37,782 bases of DNA from Patescibacteria group bacterium UBA6263 (GCA_002441085.1 DJVF01000039.1:1-37782); one strand, 5' to 3'; positions 1-11,782 are shown, counted from the first letter of the stretch. Program-made: numbers and translations. The notes: a model not told the origin generated them from the sequence alone.

Positions 1-1959
1 GCAGAAATGGATTGGATGGAACAAGAACAAGAAAGATGAATAACTATTACTTCAGCTGCGACTACATGTTTTCGATGAGATTATCATATTAATATTATTG
101 ATACACCAGGACACGTTGATTTTACTGTCGAAGTAGAAAGATCATTAAGAGTATTGGATGGAGCAGTCGCACTTTTGGACTGATCTCAATGAGTAGAGCC
201 TCAAACTGAAACAGTTTGGAGACAGGCTGATAAATATGGAGTACCAAGAATAATTTTTGTTAATAAAATGGATAAGCTTGGTGCAGATTTTTATATGTCT
301 GTAGATTCTGTAAAATCTAGAGTTACTGATAAATGAGTTCCTTTACAACTGCCAGTTGGTCAAGCAGATGAATTTAGAGCTATTATAGATCTTTTGACAA
401 TGAAAATGTATACTTTTGAATGAGATCATTGAGAGAAAGAAATAGAAAATGAGATACCTGCTGATATGATAGATAAAGCTAATTCATATAGAGAAGAATT
501 GATAGATAAAGTGAGTATGTTTGATGATGAATTGGCAGAAAAGTTTCTTTGATGAGAAGAAATTTCAATAGATTTGATAAAAAAGGCCATAAGAAAATGA
601 ACAATTACTTGAGAGCTTTATCCTATTTTGTGTTGATCAGCATTGGGTAATAAATGAGTTCAACTTGTATTGGATGCTGTTATAGATTATCTTCCAACTC
701 CTTTGGATAGAGGAGCTATGAAGTGAGTAGACCCAGATCATCCAGAAAAAATACTTGAAAGAAAACCTGATAATAATGAACCTGTTTCTGCAATAGCTTT
801 TAAGATTATGTCGGATCCATTTGTAGGTACTTTGACATTTGTTAGGGTGTATTCAGGAGTTATTAAATCATGAGATACATTATTTAATCCTATTTCTTGA
901 CAAAGAGAAAGAGTGGGAAGGCTTTTGCTTATGCATGCAAATAAAAGAGAAGAGATATCTGAAATAAGTGCTGGTCACATATGTGCGTTCCTTTGATTAA
1001 AAGATACTAGGACTTGACATACTTTGTGTGATGTAAAGAATCCTATTCTTCTTGAGAAAATGGAATTTCCAGAGCCTGTTATACAAATAGCTATTGAACC
1101 AAAATCTAAAGCTGATCAGGAAAGAATGTGAATAGCATTATCAAAATTAGCTTATGAAGATCCTTCTTTTAAATATTATTCTGATGAAGAAAGTGGTCAG
1201 ACTATTATTGCTGGTATGTGAGAACTACATTTGGAAATTATAGCAGATAGACTCAAAAGAGAACATAAAGTCGAAGTAAGTACTGGTAAACCGCAGGTTG
1301 CATATAGAGAAACAATTACAGTTGATTCTAATGGAGAATGAGTATTTAAAAGACAAACATGAGGTAGATGACAATTTGGACATGTTTTGCTTAAACTTGA
1401 AAAATTACAAGATAAAAATTATGAATTTGAAGCTCAAATTAAATGATGATCAATTCCAAATGAATTTATACCTGCTATTGATAAGTGAGCAAAAGAAACT
1501 ATGTCTCAATGAATATTAGCTGGATACCCAGTAATAAACATAAAAGTAATTCCTTATGATGGTAGTTATCATGATGTAGATTCTTCAGAAATAGCATTTA
1601 AAATCGCTACTTATAGAGCTTTTAAGGATGCTTTTATGAAAGCTAATCCAGTTATATTAGAGCCTATAATGGATGTTGAAGTAGTTACTCCAGAAGATTA
1701 TGTAGGTGCTGTAATGTGAGATTTATCTTCTAGAAGATGAATGATACAATGACAAGATAAGAGATGAAATGCTACAGTAATACATTGTAAAGTACCTTTG
1801 GCTGATATGTTTGGCTATGTAACAGATCTTAGATCCAATACTCAATGAAGAGCTCAATCTACTATGCAATTTTCACATTATGATAAAGTGCCTGAATGAT
1901 TGGCTAAAAAGATTATTGAGGATAGATCTTGAAAAATAAAGAAAATGGATGAAGAATAA
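1..1959 (+). CDS. fusA: Elongation factor G, 5'-truncated by window edge
   Basis: EF-G is the GTPase that drives ribosomal translocation and helps recycle ribosomes. The frame opens inside the G domain at 'MDWMEQEQERGIT' (switch region), then shows the G3 motif 'DTPGHVD' and the G4 motif 'NKMD', and runs through domains II-V to a TAA stop. About 650 codons are present. The family is near 700, so roughly the first 45-50 residues, including the P-loop, lie outside the window. Dozens of in-frame TGA codons fall at conserved glycines; the first is the G of 'QERGIT'. This is the clearest proof of UGA=Gly here. A hairpin terminator follows at once. Identification is certain. Confidence 0.97.
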
Positions 1960-1981
1960 AAATATAATATAACTCAAATAT

Positions 1982-2011
1982 AAAAAACCTGAATTAATTT
2001 CAGGTTTTTTT
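1982..2011. terminator. Bidirectional terminator between fusA and prfA
   Basis: The stem CCTGAA/TTCAGG (1988-1993 with 1999-2004) has a 5-nt loop, an A-run before it and a T-run after it. It can therefore stop transcription on both strands, which suits the convergent fusA and prfA ends. Confidence 0.85.
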
Positions 2012-2022
2012 GATATATATTA

Positions 2023-3090
2023 TTAGTTTGATTGTTGTAGCAGTCTTGTCTGATTTTCTAAAACTAATTTTTGGATAATGTCTTCCATATTTCACATTAG
2101 TACAAATGGTATATTTGATCGTGATTCATGTATTCTATGATCTGTAATTCTATCTTGAGGATAATTATATGTTCTTATTTTTTCTGATCTATTTCATGTT
2201 CATATCTGGTCTCATCTTAAAGATTTTTCTTCTTTTATTTTTTTATCCATTTCTATCTGATAGAGTCTAGATTTTAATACTGCGAAGGCTTTTTCTCTAT
2301 TGTGTATTTGAGATTTGCTATCTCATATGTCGACAATAAGTCCTGTAGGTAAATGTTGTATCCTTACTCAGGTTTGATTTTTATTGGCATTTTGTCATCA
2401 AGAAGAAGATCCAGCATAAGTATCCATTTGAATATCTTTTGGGTCTATTTTGATATCTATATCTTTTGCTTCGGGCATGATGGCTACTGTGACTGTAGAT
2501 GTATGTACTCTTCACTGGGATTCTGTTTCTGGGATTCTTTGTACCCTATGTACTCAACTTTCAAACTTCATTATAGAATAAACACTTTCTCAAGATATTT
2601 TGACTATTACCAATTTTACTCATCAAATATCACTCATTTGTTCTTCTACTACTTCTGATTTTCGTCATTTTTTTTGAGCGTATCACAAATACATTTTTAA
2701 TAATTCTGTACCAAAAAGTCATGCTTCATCTCATCATGCAGCTGGTCTGATTTCCAGAAATATATCTTTATCATCCATTGGGTCTTTTGGTAAAAGAGCT
2801 ATTTTGATTTTTTGGTCTAAAATCTCTAAATTGGATTTAGCGTCTTGAGACTGTTGTCTAGCCATTTCTAATAGCTCATCATCAGATTCAGTTTTTATTA
2901 TCTCTTCTGCTTCTTTTAATTGATTATTAAAATTTCTATATTCAATAGAAAGATTATAAGCATTTTCCAATGATGACATTTCTTTGGAGATTGTTATTAC
3001 TTTTTGTTGGTCTGAAACTATATTTTCGTCCATCATTTGTTCTCTCAGTCTCTCATATTTTTTTATAATTGATTGTAATTTATCTAACAT
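2023..3090 (-). CDS. prfA: Peptide chain release factor 1
   Basis: RF1 ends translation at UAA and UAG by triggering peptidyl-tRNA hydrolysis. The 355-residue product has an N-terminal helical domain, the RF1-type tripeptide 'PET' (P187-T189) in 'RIPETESQG', and the catalytic 'GGQ' at 231-233. Both GGQ glycines are TGA codons (plus-strand 2395-2400), so RF1's own active site depends on the recoding. Length and motif spacing match RF1 (E. coli GGQ near 233). No RF2 gene is in the window, as expected where UGA is sense. It is the last gene of a minus-strand run behind the M50 protease, with a 58-bp gap containing short 'aaaacgt'-like iterations. No clear Shine-Dalgarno sequence is seen. Confidence 0.96.
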
Positions 3091-3148
3091 AAGCGTGAAA
3101 ACGTAAAAATGTAAAAACGTCGAAACGATTTATATATTGATAAATTAG

Positions 3149-3802
3149 CTAATAGAATATGTTTCAGAAAATTGCAAATAAAATGTTGAATATAAAATTA
3201 ACTATATTTAAAATAATGTTTCAAAAAATATTTGTACTTATTAAAATCACAAAAAAAGCGATAGTAATTAATAATCAATTTTTTTCCATCCAAAATCAAG
3301 CTGATGGTTTTATTATTTTTATTAATCTGTACCCATCTAGTGGATATATAGGGAACATATTAAATACGGCTAATGCAATATTTAGTCAGACAAATAATCA
3401 TCGGAAACTTATTATTATATCTGTATTATATTTTAGAGCTGTTTGTAAATCTGATGGATTAAGTCATATTATACTTCAGTAAATTAGTATTATAAATATT
3501 CATATTATAGCTAAAACAAAATTTGTAGCTGGTCATCATAATGCAACTATAAGCTCTCATTTTAACGGATTTTTATAGTAAGTCGGGTTTACTTGTACTG
3601 GTTTTCCTCGTCAAAAATGAATCAAAAAAATCATCAAGAATCAAATTGGATCAATATGTTTTATCGGATTTGGGGTCAATCTTCATTGTAATTTGGGAGT
3701 AGGATCTCAGAGTTTATAAGAAATATATGCGTGAGCATACTCGTGTAAACCTATAGAAACAGCCAATATAATTGCTAATTGTATTATTTCAAATATATCC
3801 AT
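3149..3802 (-). CDS. M50-family (site-2-protease-like) intramembrane zinc metalloprotease
   Basis: This 217-residue membrane protein is made of hydrophobic segments. The zinc-binding 'HEYAH' (HExxH) sits in the first helix after 'VSIGL', and the third-ligand motif 'NMFPIYPLDG' (NxxPxPxxDG type) lies near residue 160. These two motifs define M50 peptidases, which cut substrates within the membrane. There is no PDZ domain, so it belongs with the compact S2P-like forms rather than RseP. Its ATG directly follows the TAG stop of the upstream solute-binding protein (TAGTATG), which suggests translational coupling. Several glycines are TGA. The substrate is unknown. Confidence 0.9.
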
Positions 3803-3803
3803 A

Positions 3804-5789
3804 CTATTTGATCAGATTTCATAAAATAAAGTTTTTAAAATTTGCTATATTTTTTAGGTTTTCTCAATCTATCTTTATATTTGAAGTCAGACTTAAGTTT
3901 TTAAAAATTCTCTTTCTTCGGTTATACTCATATACACTGTCATATCATGTGCTAAATAATTGTTTTGATATGTTGGGCTTTAGTTGTAATTTTGTGAAAG
4001 TATTTCAAAGAATTAAAAATGGCATATCTTGAGCATATATTTCATTTATTTCTCATATCGTATTTGTAGTATTACCCGCGAAGTAGTCTTTGAGTAATGA
4101 TACCATTTTGCTATTTGTATATTGAGATGGATTGGTACTTGGTTTATCTATACTTAATAGTTTTATAATATCATTTTTTAGTCATACATCTATATTGCTT
4201 ATTACTATATCATAATTACCAATTGTTAGTTTTCATTCTAACTGATCTGCATCATCAAATCATTCAAATATAAAGTTTTCTATAATATCAAACTTTTTAA
4301 ATATTTCTTTTAGTTTATTTACAACAAATATTGAATTTGGTTCTTTGTAGTATATAACCGTCAATTTGGGGTCAGGTTTTTCAGACTCAGAAATATTGTC
4401 GTTTGTGAGATTATAGATATCCATACTTGCTATAGTATCTTTCTTTCATTTGATTGTTCCATAAATATTTATTTTATTTAATCAATCTGGTGTAATGATT
4501 GGGTCGAGGAGTATTTGTATTGTTTTATCTTTTGCTGAATACTTTTTAGGAGAGGTCTCTTTTCATGTGTTGTAAATTATACTTATTTTATCATATGTTT
4601 TATCAATATTAATATTTAGATTTATAACTCAGGTTAAGTTTTCTGTGTAGAAAGTTAATCTATTGTTGATTCATTTTACTTGGATAGTTTCATCTAGTTT
4701 TTGGATTCATATATCTAGTAAATCTTCTTTGGTTATTTCAGATCATAATGATATGCGATTTATGAAGCTTTTTATGTTCTCTCATTTACTTAGAAAATAA
4801 TTAAACAGCTCTCATTCATTTTTTTTGATATTATTCATATAATCTCAATAGAAAAAATTATCTATAATCAATCATCACAAAGCTCTTCTAAGTCTTACAC
4901 GGGTTTTCTCTGATTTTGTATTAAAAAAAATTGCCATCAATTTTGTTGTTCATATATTTTTTGTGATATATATATCTGTTTGTTGTGGATATACATAAGC
5001 ATCTACTATTGATCAATTAGATTGTTGTATCGCTGATGAAAAATTTTCAAAATTTTCGAGATTTTTTACTTGATAAAATCATAAGTTGGTATTTTCACAC
5101 TTTGATAGATCAAATATTAAACTATAAGAATCTGCGGTTTGGGGTTTGATTCTTCAGCAGTTAGAAAAAACGGGTTCTATTGAAAAGTTTTGTTGATAAT
5201 TAGCTAAACTATCATCTATAAGAGCATGTCTTGGTAAAATATAGTTTGTAAAGAAAATACTATTGTCTATCGAAGATTGTGGAAATATTATTTTGATTTG
5301 AATATCATTTTCGTTTAGAACTATTATATCTTTGTATGTATTTAATTGGTTTATATTCCATATGTTTTTTTTGATAATTTCATTGTATGTGAAAAATAGA
5401 TCACCTATGTTTAATGGTACTCAATCAGATCGTTTGTAGTCTCAAGAGATAGATACATAGTATGTTTTGTAATCGTCTGTTTTTACATCACATATTTCGT
5501 TTGTAAACTCTAAATTACCATCTTTATTTATTTCGTAATCTAGGCAACTATTGAAAAGTAATCATTGATAAAACATACTTTGTCGATCATTCTTTAAATA
5601 TGGTAAATATGAAGTAGTATTGAATATTCATTCAACAAAAGTTCATCATTTGCTTATTACTTCTTTAGATGATGATCGTACATATTGGTATCATATATAT
5701 ATGCTTATTAACACCCAGAGAATCAATGATATAGAAAAAAAATATCTTAGGGTTCTTTTGATAGATTTTTTTTCTTTCAGATAAAACAT
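3804..5789 (-). CDS. Membrane-anchored family-5 extracellular solute-binding protein
   Basis: The 661-residue product starts with a short basic stretch and one hydrophobic helix (about residues 18-35), then a long extracytoplasmic region. 'GGTFVEGIFN' and 'YKRSDGVPLNIGDLFFTYN' match the N-terminal lobe of DppA/OppA-type (SBP_bac_5) binding proteins, which capture peptides for ABC importers. There is no lipobox, so it is held by the uncleaved helix. No permease or ATPase of this transporter class lies nearby, so it may be an orphan receptor or work with distant genes. Start codon: ATG only 3 nt past the secG stop. Its stop abuts the M50 protease start. Family call is fairly sure; the ligand is not known. 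Confidence 0.8.
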
Positions 5790-5792
5790 ATA

Positions 5793-6017
5793 TTATTTTG
5801 TATATGGTAAAATCAATGCTATCAATGCAAATATGATTCAAGATATCATAGCTATTTGTTTTAGCTTTCATTCTATTGATTTTTTGCTTCAGTATTCATT
5901 TGATCCTGATATACCTCCAATTCATAATCATAAACCTCATTTGGGAGACATCATCAATACTGATCATACAAATGTAATTCAACTCAAAATTAAAAGTGTA
6001 ATTAGAATTATTCTCAT
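5793..6017 (-). CDS. secG: Preprotein translocase subunit SecG
   Basis: SecG is the small, non-essential helix-pair subunit of SecYEG that eases preprotein movement across the membrane. The 74-residue product has two membrane helices flanking the family's glycine-rich 'SPKGGLGLGIGG' loop. Six of the residues around that loop are TGA-coded glycines, so under the standard code the gene disappears. It is the first gene of the minus-strand cluster secG - solute-binding protein - M50 protease - prfA and diverges from the clamp-loader gene across a 165-bp AT-rich promoter gap. Confidence 0.9.
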
Positions 6018-6182
6018 TTTTTTTATTAAAAAATAAATTTCTATTTAGTTTATATATTTGCTGTGTGATTTCAAATAGAATAGTCTTTTGTATTTGGCTA
6101 TTGGAATGAGTTTTATAAAAAGTATTTGAAAATAGGGTGTTAAAAAATACAATACAATCCGTTTATAATATTAAATATTTAT

Positions 6183-7112
6183 ATGATTGTTTGAAATCAG
6201 GATAATATAAAAGTATTGAGAAGATATTTAGATAATTTTGTTTCGAGTCAAAATAGCTCTATACCTTTTTTTATAATATCATGATCTAAAAATATTGGTA
6301 AAACAACTGCTATCCAGTCTTTGATAAAAGAATATTTGGGTCAGTTTTTTGCTAATGATTTTTTGTATATTAGGGATTTGGCTGGTAATTATGATTGAAA
6401 TATAGATAAAATAAAGAAAAATCATTCATTGAAAGTGCAATTATCCAAAAAAAAAGAAGAAAATTTTTTGGAAATGACAAACGGATTAGAATATCATGAT
6501 TTAGGTATTAGAGAAATCAATCTTTGGCTTCAACAATCCAAAGTATGAGTTTTTAAGTCTGTGCTTTTGGAGAATATAGAAAGAATGACAACAGAAGCCT
6601 CAAATGCTTTTTTGAAGACTTGTGAAGAACCATTGCCTTGAAGAATAATCTTTGCTACTACATCTCATCAATCTCAATTATTAGATACAATACTCTCTAG
6701 AGCTATAATTATAAAATTTAATGAATTAAGTAATGCTGATATTAGAAGCTTTATACTAGAAAAATGATACTTTGATTGAGATAATGAATTTGTAGATTTT
6801 GTGGCTAATATATCTATGTGAAGGCCATGAGTAGTTGTAAAATTACATGATATTTTTGAAAAAAATGATTTATTGAAGCAAGATTTCATCAAACTTGTAG
6901 ATCTTTTGAAATCCAAAAAATCAATTTTTGCTGCTCAAGACATATTAAAAAATCTGAATAATAATTGATATATAGACTCATTTATAGACTGATGGATTGC
7001 TTATTGTGTGGAAAATGATATGTTTGAACAGGCTAAAAGATGGTTGGAAACCAAGAAAATGTTGAAAAGTAATGTATGAATAGATAATTTGATGCTATAT
7101 TGATTATTGTAA
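6183..7112 (+). CDS. holB: DNA polymerase III delta'-like clamp-loader ATPase
   Basis: The 309-residue AAA+ protein has a Walker A at 'GSKNIGKTT' near residue 35. 'SVLLENIERMTTEASNAFLK' and 'EEPLPGRIIFATTS' are the classic clamp-loader Walker B and sensor-1 region, and 'LLDTILSRA' is the SRC-like arginine-finger segment. Clamp loaders open and load the sliding clamp onto primed DNA. Length fits delta' (about 330) and there is no tau-type C-terminal extension. The cysteine-rich zinc module common in DnaX is absent. An intact P-loop is more typical of DnaX than of E. coli delta', so a DnaX-like role is possible. Confidence 0.82.
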
Positions 7113-7186
7113 TTTATATTGACTAAGTATTTGTAATCTATATATTATTTCTATAAAAATTTAGTTATAGAAATATTCTTATTGTC

Positions 7187-7777
7187 ATGCTGAAATATAA
7201 TATAATAAATAATTTATCTAAAGAGTTTGACCTTGATATACCAGATGAAACTATATGATCTGTTGTGAACGTATATAAAGAACTAGTTTCCAATCTAGCT
7301 AAAAATCAAATTATTGATGATTTGATAAATCAAAGAGATAGCTTTATTGAAATAACTGACAATAAAATTGACCAAATAAGATCTGTTCTTATCGATTTTG
7401 ATTTGAAAACTTGAATGAAGTTCAAAAATTCTAAAGAATTGTTTAGTGGTTGTTCTTATCAACAAGAAATGGTGATTTTAAAAGATTCTGAAAAATTGGA
7501 TATATTAAATAATATGGTCTGACAATCTGTGTCTAAGATTACTGTACGTGAATGAGCTTGTGATTCTATATATTTGGATGCTTCTTTGGATTGAATTGAT
7601 AGTGATTGAGAAGGAGATGAATTTGATTATACTCCATTATTATTTTTCTTACCTAATTTTGTTTTGAGTGATTGATGAAATATAGAAATGTGTGATAATC
7701 ATTTACTTGATATTTATATGGATGATATAAAGGAAATTATTTTTGAAGGCGTGAGATACAAATTCTTGAATATATAA
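7187..7777 (+). CDS. Uncharacterised acidic cytoplasmic protein
   Basis: I do not recognise this 196-residue protein. It has no signal peptide or membrane helix. The N-terminal half is predicted mainly helical ('KEFDLDIPDET', 'DDLINQRDSF'), and the C-terminal half is strongly acidic with a glycine/aspartate-rich turn ('DGIDSDGEGDEFDY'), several of whose glycines are TGA. It lies 74 bp after the clamp-loader gene on the same strand. The frame is open from ATG to TAA only under table 25. Function unknown. Confidence 0.75.
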
Positions 7778-7811
7778 AATAATTATAAATAAAATAAAAA
7801 TATCGTGTATT

Positions 7812-8120
7812 ATGAAAGAACTAATTTCTGAAGAAAAAGTTGTTTTGGTCTTTGCTCTTTTGATCTTTATAGCTACTGTTGTTTTCTTTGTTTATAGTTT
7901 TGTAAAAGGAAATGAGGCCCATAAGAAAAAAATGATGGAAGCTGAGTATGAGAAATTGAAATTAATTATGTTCAAAAAACAACTTGAACTGATATTTGGA
8001 TTTATGTTGGATCCAGATGAAATAGATTCTTTTGATGAGAGAAAATCTAACCCTGACGTTTCGTGAGGGTTTTTTTTTATTTTGAGTGTTTGAATTAATA
8101 TTCTAAAGATATATTGATAG
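7812..8120 (+). CDS. Small single-pass membrane protein
   Basis: One strong membrane helix (about residues 9-30, 'VVLVFALLIFIATVVFF') is followed by a charged helical tail ('KKKMMEAEYEKLKLIMFKK') that could form a coiled coil. Under table 25 the frame reads through TGA at 8064 to TAG at 8118-8120, giving 102 residues. Under the standard code it would stop after 84. The TGA lies inside a rho-independent terminator hairpin, so the last 18 or so codons would be encoded by the terminator and T-run. Which end is used is uncertain. It overlaps the dtd 3' end by 26 bp. Function unknown. Confidence 0.65.
8049..8078 (+). terminator. Intrinsic terminator inside a gene's 3' end
   Basis: AACCCTGACG pairs with CGTGAGGGTT (one mismatch) around a 3-nt loop and is followed by nine Ts. 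It sits before the table-25 stop of the small membrane protein, so transcripts may end within or right at the reading frame. Confidence 0.8.
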
Positions 8121-8547
8121 GTCAATCATTTTGACTATCTACTAACATATATGCTCCAAATTCTCATGTTTGTACCTTGATATTGTGCTGTTTTAATTTG
8201 ATTATAAGATCTTCATAGATTCTATTTGCGTCTTCATATCATGCGCTATCTGTAAAATCTAGTTTGGTTCATTTTTTGTTTGATCAGTATAGAGTGAAAT
8301 TGGAAATTAATAAAATTTGACCATTGATATCGTTTATGGATTGATCTATTTTGTGAGTTTGAGGATTGTGAAAAAATTTAGTAGATCAGATTTTGTTTAC
8401 AAATTTATCTATTTTTTGTGTATAATCACTTACGTCATCTTTGCTTACTCAAACATAGATTAGAAGTCATTTACTTATCTTATTTGTTATATTTTTTTCG
8501 ACTATATTTACGCTGGCGTGGTTGACTACTTGGATAAGAAATTTCAT
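8095..8547 (-). CDS. dtd: D-aminoacyl-tRNA deacylase
   Basis: Dtd hydrolyses D-aminoacyl-tRNAs, and also glycine mischarged on tRNA-Ala, as a proofreading step. The 150-residue product matches the family length and shows 'SNFTLYGSNKKGTKLDFTDS' (family 'SQFTLYA...') and 'TGEFGAYM...NDGPI', the latter carrying the Gly-cisPro chiral filter; the glycine of 'DGP' is a TGA codon. It begins at ATG, ends at TAA, and lies downstream of metG on the same strand with a 68-bp gap that holds two copies of a 'gaattcagaatt' repeat. Confidence 0.95.
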
Positions 8548-8615
8548 TTTTTCGAATTCAGAATTTAAAACCAGCCATAGGCTGACAAGTGTAGAATTCA
8601 GAATTAAATATGGTT

Positions 8616-10193
8616 TTATTCTTTTTTCTGGTATATTATAATAGGATTTAAATTTACTGAGAAACTTTCTAAATCAAATACTTCCTTAAATAAATGTTGG
8701 TCTTCAGTATTTTTACTTGTATCTATTTTATTCAATTCTTCGTTTCAGAATATTTCTTGAATTTTTTTGAATCCATTGATTAGGATAGGAGAGCTTAGTA
8801 GTGCTAATTGTTTAACAATATATAAAAGGAATTGTAAGTCTGATATTGCTTCATCTTTTGTAGTTTCATCTTTGAATTTTTTTCGTGGTTCAGCTTGTGT
8901 GATAAATTCATTGGCATTTTGTACCAACCTATATCGATCTTGTAAATATCATTGTATATCAGATTTTTCTAAATAATTTGTTTCTATAAAATGTGAGTCA
9001 AATCCTGATTCAAAAAAGCTTGTCAATTTATTATCTTTGTCTTTAAATTCTTCTCGTTTGGATGGATTTATTTTTCATTGTTTGATATTATATTTTGCGC
9101 ATAGACTTGTAACTCTATTTACAAGGTTTCCTCGTCATCAGATAAGCATACTTTCATATATATTATTTAATCTATCTGGAGAAAAATCTCAATCATTATT
9201 CATAGGAACGTCGTATAATAGTTGGAAAACAATTCAATCTCTTTCGTTATTATCTATAAGTTCTATAGGATCTATAACATTTCATGATGACTTGCTCATC
9301 CTTGCTCAATTTAGTGTCAAGAATCAATGAACTATCAGTTTTTTTGGTAACTCAATATTAGCAGACAAAAGCATTGCTGGTCGAAATGCTGCATGAAATC
9401 TCAGAATATCTTTTCATATTATATGAATATCTGCTGGTCGAGTTTCTTGGAATTTTTTTTCATCGTTTTCGTATCATTGTCATGTTATATAATTTGATAA
9501 TGCATCACATCGTACATACATTACGTGTTCTGGATCTTTTGGTACTGGTATACCTCGTGGTAATGTCGATTTGGGACGAGAAAAACTTATATCTTGTGCG
9601 TTTTTTAATCGTTCTAATATTTCATTTTTTCTTGTATCAGGATATATCCAATAAGAATTGTTTGAAATAAGCTCTATAATTTTATCTTTGTATTTGGATA
9701 GTTTGAAAAAATAATTTTCTTCTTCTATTGTCTCTATGTCTAATGTTGGATGATCGGGGCATTTTTTGTCTACTAATTCCTTTTCTGTAATAAATTTTTC
9801 ACATCAAGCGCAATATAATCATTGATATTTTTTTTTGTAGATATCATCTGACTGCACCAATCTATCCCATAACTTTTGTGCTCATGGATAGTGTAATTTA
9901 TTGTCTGATGTTCTTAAAAAATTATCATAAGAAACAAGAAGTTTTGAATAAAGCTCTTTAAATACTCAGACATTGGTGTCTAAAAAATCCATAATTTCTT
10001 TTGATTCTTTTTGAGCAGTTCTTCGATTTTTTATTCAATGTTCGTCTGTCCCTGTTTGAAATATTACTTCTTTGCCAATCATTCTGTACATTCTAGCCAT
10101 AGCATCAGCTTGTATAATTTCTAGAGCATGTCACATGTGTGGTCTTGCATTGGGATAAGCTATTGCAGTAGTAATGTAGAATTTCTTGGTCAT
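8616..10193 (-). CDS. metG: Methionyl-tRNA synthetase
   Basis: The enzyme charges tRNA-Met using ATP and methionine. The 525-residue product has the class I signature 'HMGH' (residues 19-22; G is TGA), 'TGTDEHG', a zinc-knuckle insert 'YCAGCEK...KKCPDHP', and the KMSKS loop as 'ARMSKSSGN', followed by the helical anticodon-binding domain. The length is that of the short single-zinc form without the C-terminal EMAP-like domain. It lies between the lipoprotein gene and dtd, all on the minus strand. Start is ATG at 10193; no clear ribosome-binding site. Confidence 0.97.
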
Positions 10194-10256
10194 ACTATTT
10201 GATAATAATTTAAAATCAGATTTTATTGATATTGATTTATTTGATACTTTGCAAGT

Positions 10257-11513
10257 TTAATATCCACTTATGCTGTCAGTATCACAATTTAATGGATCGT
10301 CGATACATTTATCAAGTGCTGTTGCTCTTTCAGCTCTTTTTTGAGCAAATTTCATTGTAGCTTCAAATGTTGCATCTGTGACTTTGGAAATAGTACTTCC
10401 AAATACAGGTACATATTCTGTAACTGCTGTTAATCAATTTTGTAAAAGTACAGCTCATTTTAATACTTTTGCTTTTTCTGCTGTGATTTTTCATTGGGCA
10501 ACTAGAGTATCAAAACTATCCATTTTATTATAGATACCGTTTATCTTATCGTAAGCATCTTTGAGTTTATTATATTTTTCTTGTATTGCTGCATATTCTT
10601 GGGATGCTGTATCATATTTTTCTTTCATTCGTTCAAGATTTTTTAAACTTCGTTTGAGCTTATCTCATCAATTCTCTTTGATCCAGTCGGTAGCCTTTTC
10701 TTTCATCGCATCTGTCAAAGCATCTTGTCATTGTTGAGCAAGGTCTGTCATTTGTTCTTTGACTGCATCTACTAGAGCATTTGCGTCTTCGTCGGCTTGT
10801 TTCATCATTCTTTGTTTATCTGCTATGTCTTTCATCTTATCTAACATTGTAATTATATCTGCATCTGGATTGTTTCTTTTAAATTGATTATATTCTTTTG
10901 CAATTGAATTTTGAACATCTGCATCATCTACATCTTCCATTATTTTTTCTCTATTTTCTTTTATATAATTTGATTGTTCGGCTGCTGATAAAAATGGGAA
11001 AAGTGCTTTTTTGGATTCCATTTCTTTTTGTAATTTAGCTTTGAGCTCAGCATTATCTGGATCGTCTTTTAATTGTTGGGTTAAATCGTCTATTGTCTGA
11101 TCCTTCATTACAAGAGCATTTGCAGAACGGAAGGTATCATTACATTCTTGATATCTATCATCTCATTTTAGGCGATCGCATCAATTAGGATCTTCATTTT
11201 TGCTTATTACCTCAAACACACAATCTTCTTTGGTATACGACATTTCTCATCATTTGATTTTGCTACATAAACTATAATCGTTGTTTTGTGCTGCTACCAT
11301 CATATAACATTTGTCTCTTGGAGGATTGGATCAGTATTGTTTAAATTCTTTTCAATCGATCTTTTTGCAAAGAGATGCGTCTCAGGCAGCTACGGCTTCG
11401 TCTTGATAACAATGTTTGCTGTCATCAGAATCTGCACATGGATCTGAATCTCGGCATCAAGCAATAAATATCAAAGATAACAAAGAAATTGATAGTAATA
11501 TTTTTTTTCTCAT
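10257..11513 (-). CDS. Large surface lipoprotein with helical repeat-like body
   Basis: The 418-residue product has a lipoprotein signal peptide ending in the lipobox 'LIFIAGC' (Cys about 20). Residues 25-130 hold many cysteines in short segments ('CYQDEAVAAGDASLCKKI', 'CYMMVAAQNNDYSLC'), which look like repeated small disulfide-bonded helical modules. The rest is highly charged and helical, with likely coiled coils around 'LKRSLKNLERMKEKYD', and a hydrophobic patch near the C-terminus ('LTAVTEYVPVFGSTI'). Not a family I can name. It is probably anchored to the outer face of the cytoplasmic membrane. Confidence 0.8.
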
Positions 11514-11782
11514 ACATATAATTAAGTAATAAACTTTATGCAATTTATTTAAGTTGTATTTAAAGTCAATAAAGATTTTTGTCACAAAATGTCTAGTATG
11601 TCGTATTTACTAATGTTCAAATATTTCAGTGTTACATTGTGACATTGAAACGGTGAAACATTCTTAGCCCCTTTCTAGTAATTATGAATAATTTTAACTT
11701 CAAAAACACATCAATTCTTGCTGTCCAAACACCGGTGAACGCGTGAATGTTTTGTGATTTGATCAAAAATTATTGATTAACA
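11514..11782. other. Non-coding gap upstream of the exporter leader
   Basis: This AT-rich gap separates the divergent lipoprotein and ABC-exporter genes. It contains short 'acattgtgacattgaaac' and 'ggtgaaacatt' iterations near 11633-11660 and presumably the promoter of the leader that follows. I see no gene. A 49-codon open frame that starts at 11684 is discussed under rejected items. Confidence 0.5.

Noticed and set aside
5665..5871. 68-residue minus-strand open frame
   Set aside because: Out of frame with both secG and the solute-binding protein, which cover it completely.
10728..11108. 126-residue minus-strand protein as a gene of its own
   Set aside because: It is an internal piece of the 418-residue lipoprotein, cut out only when TGA is taken as stop.
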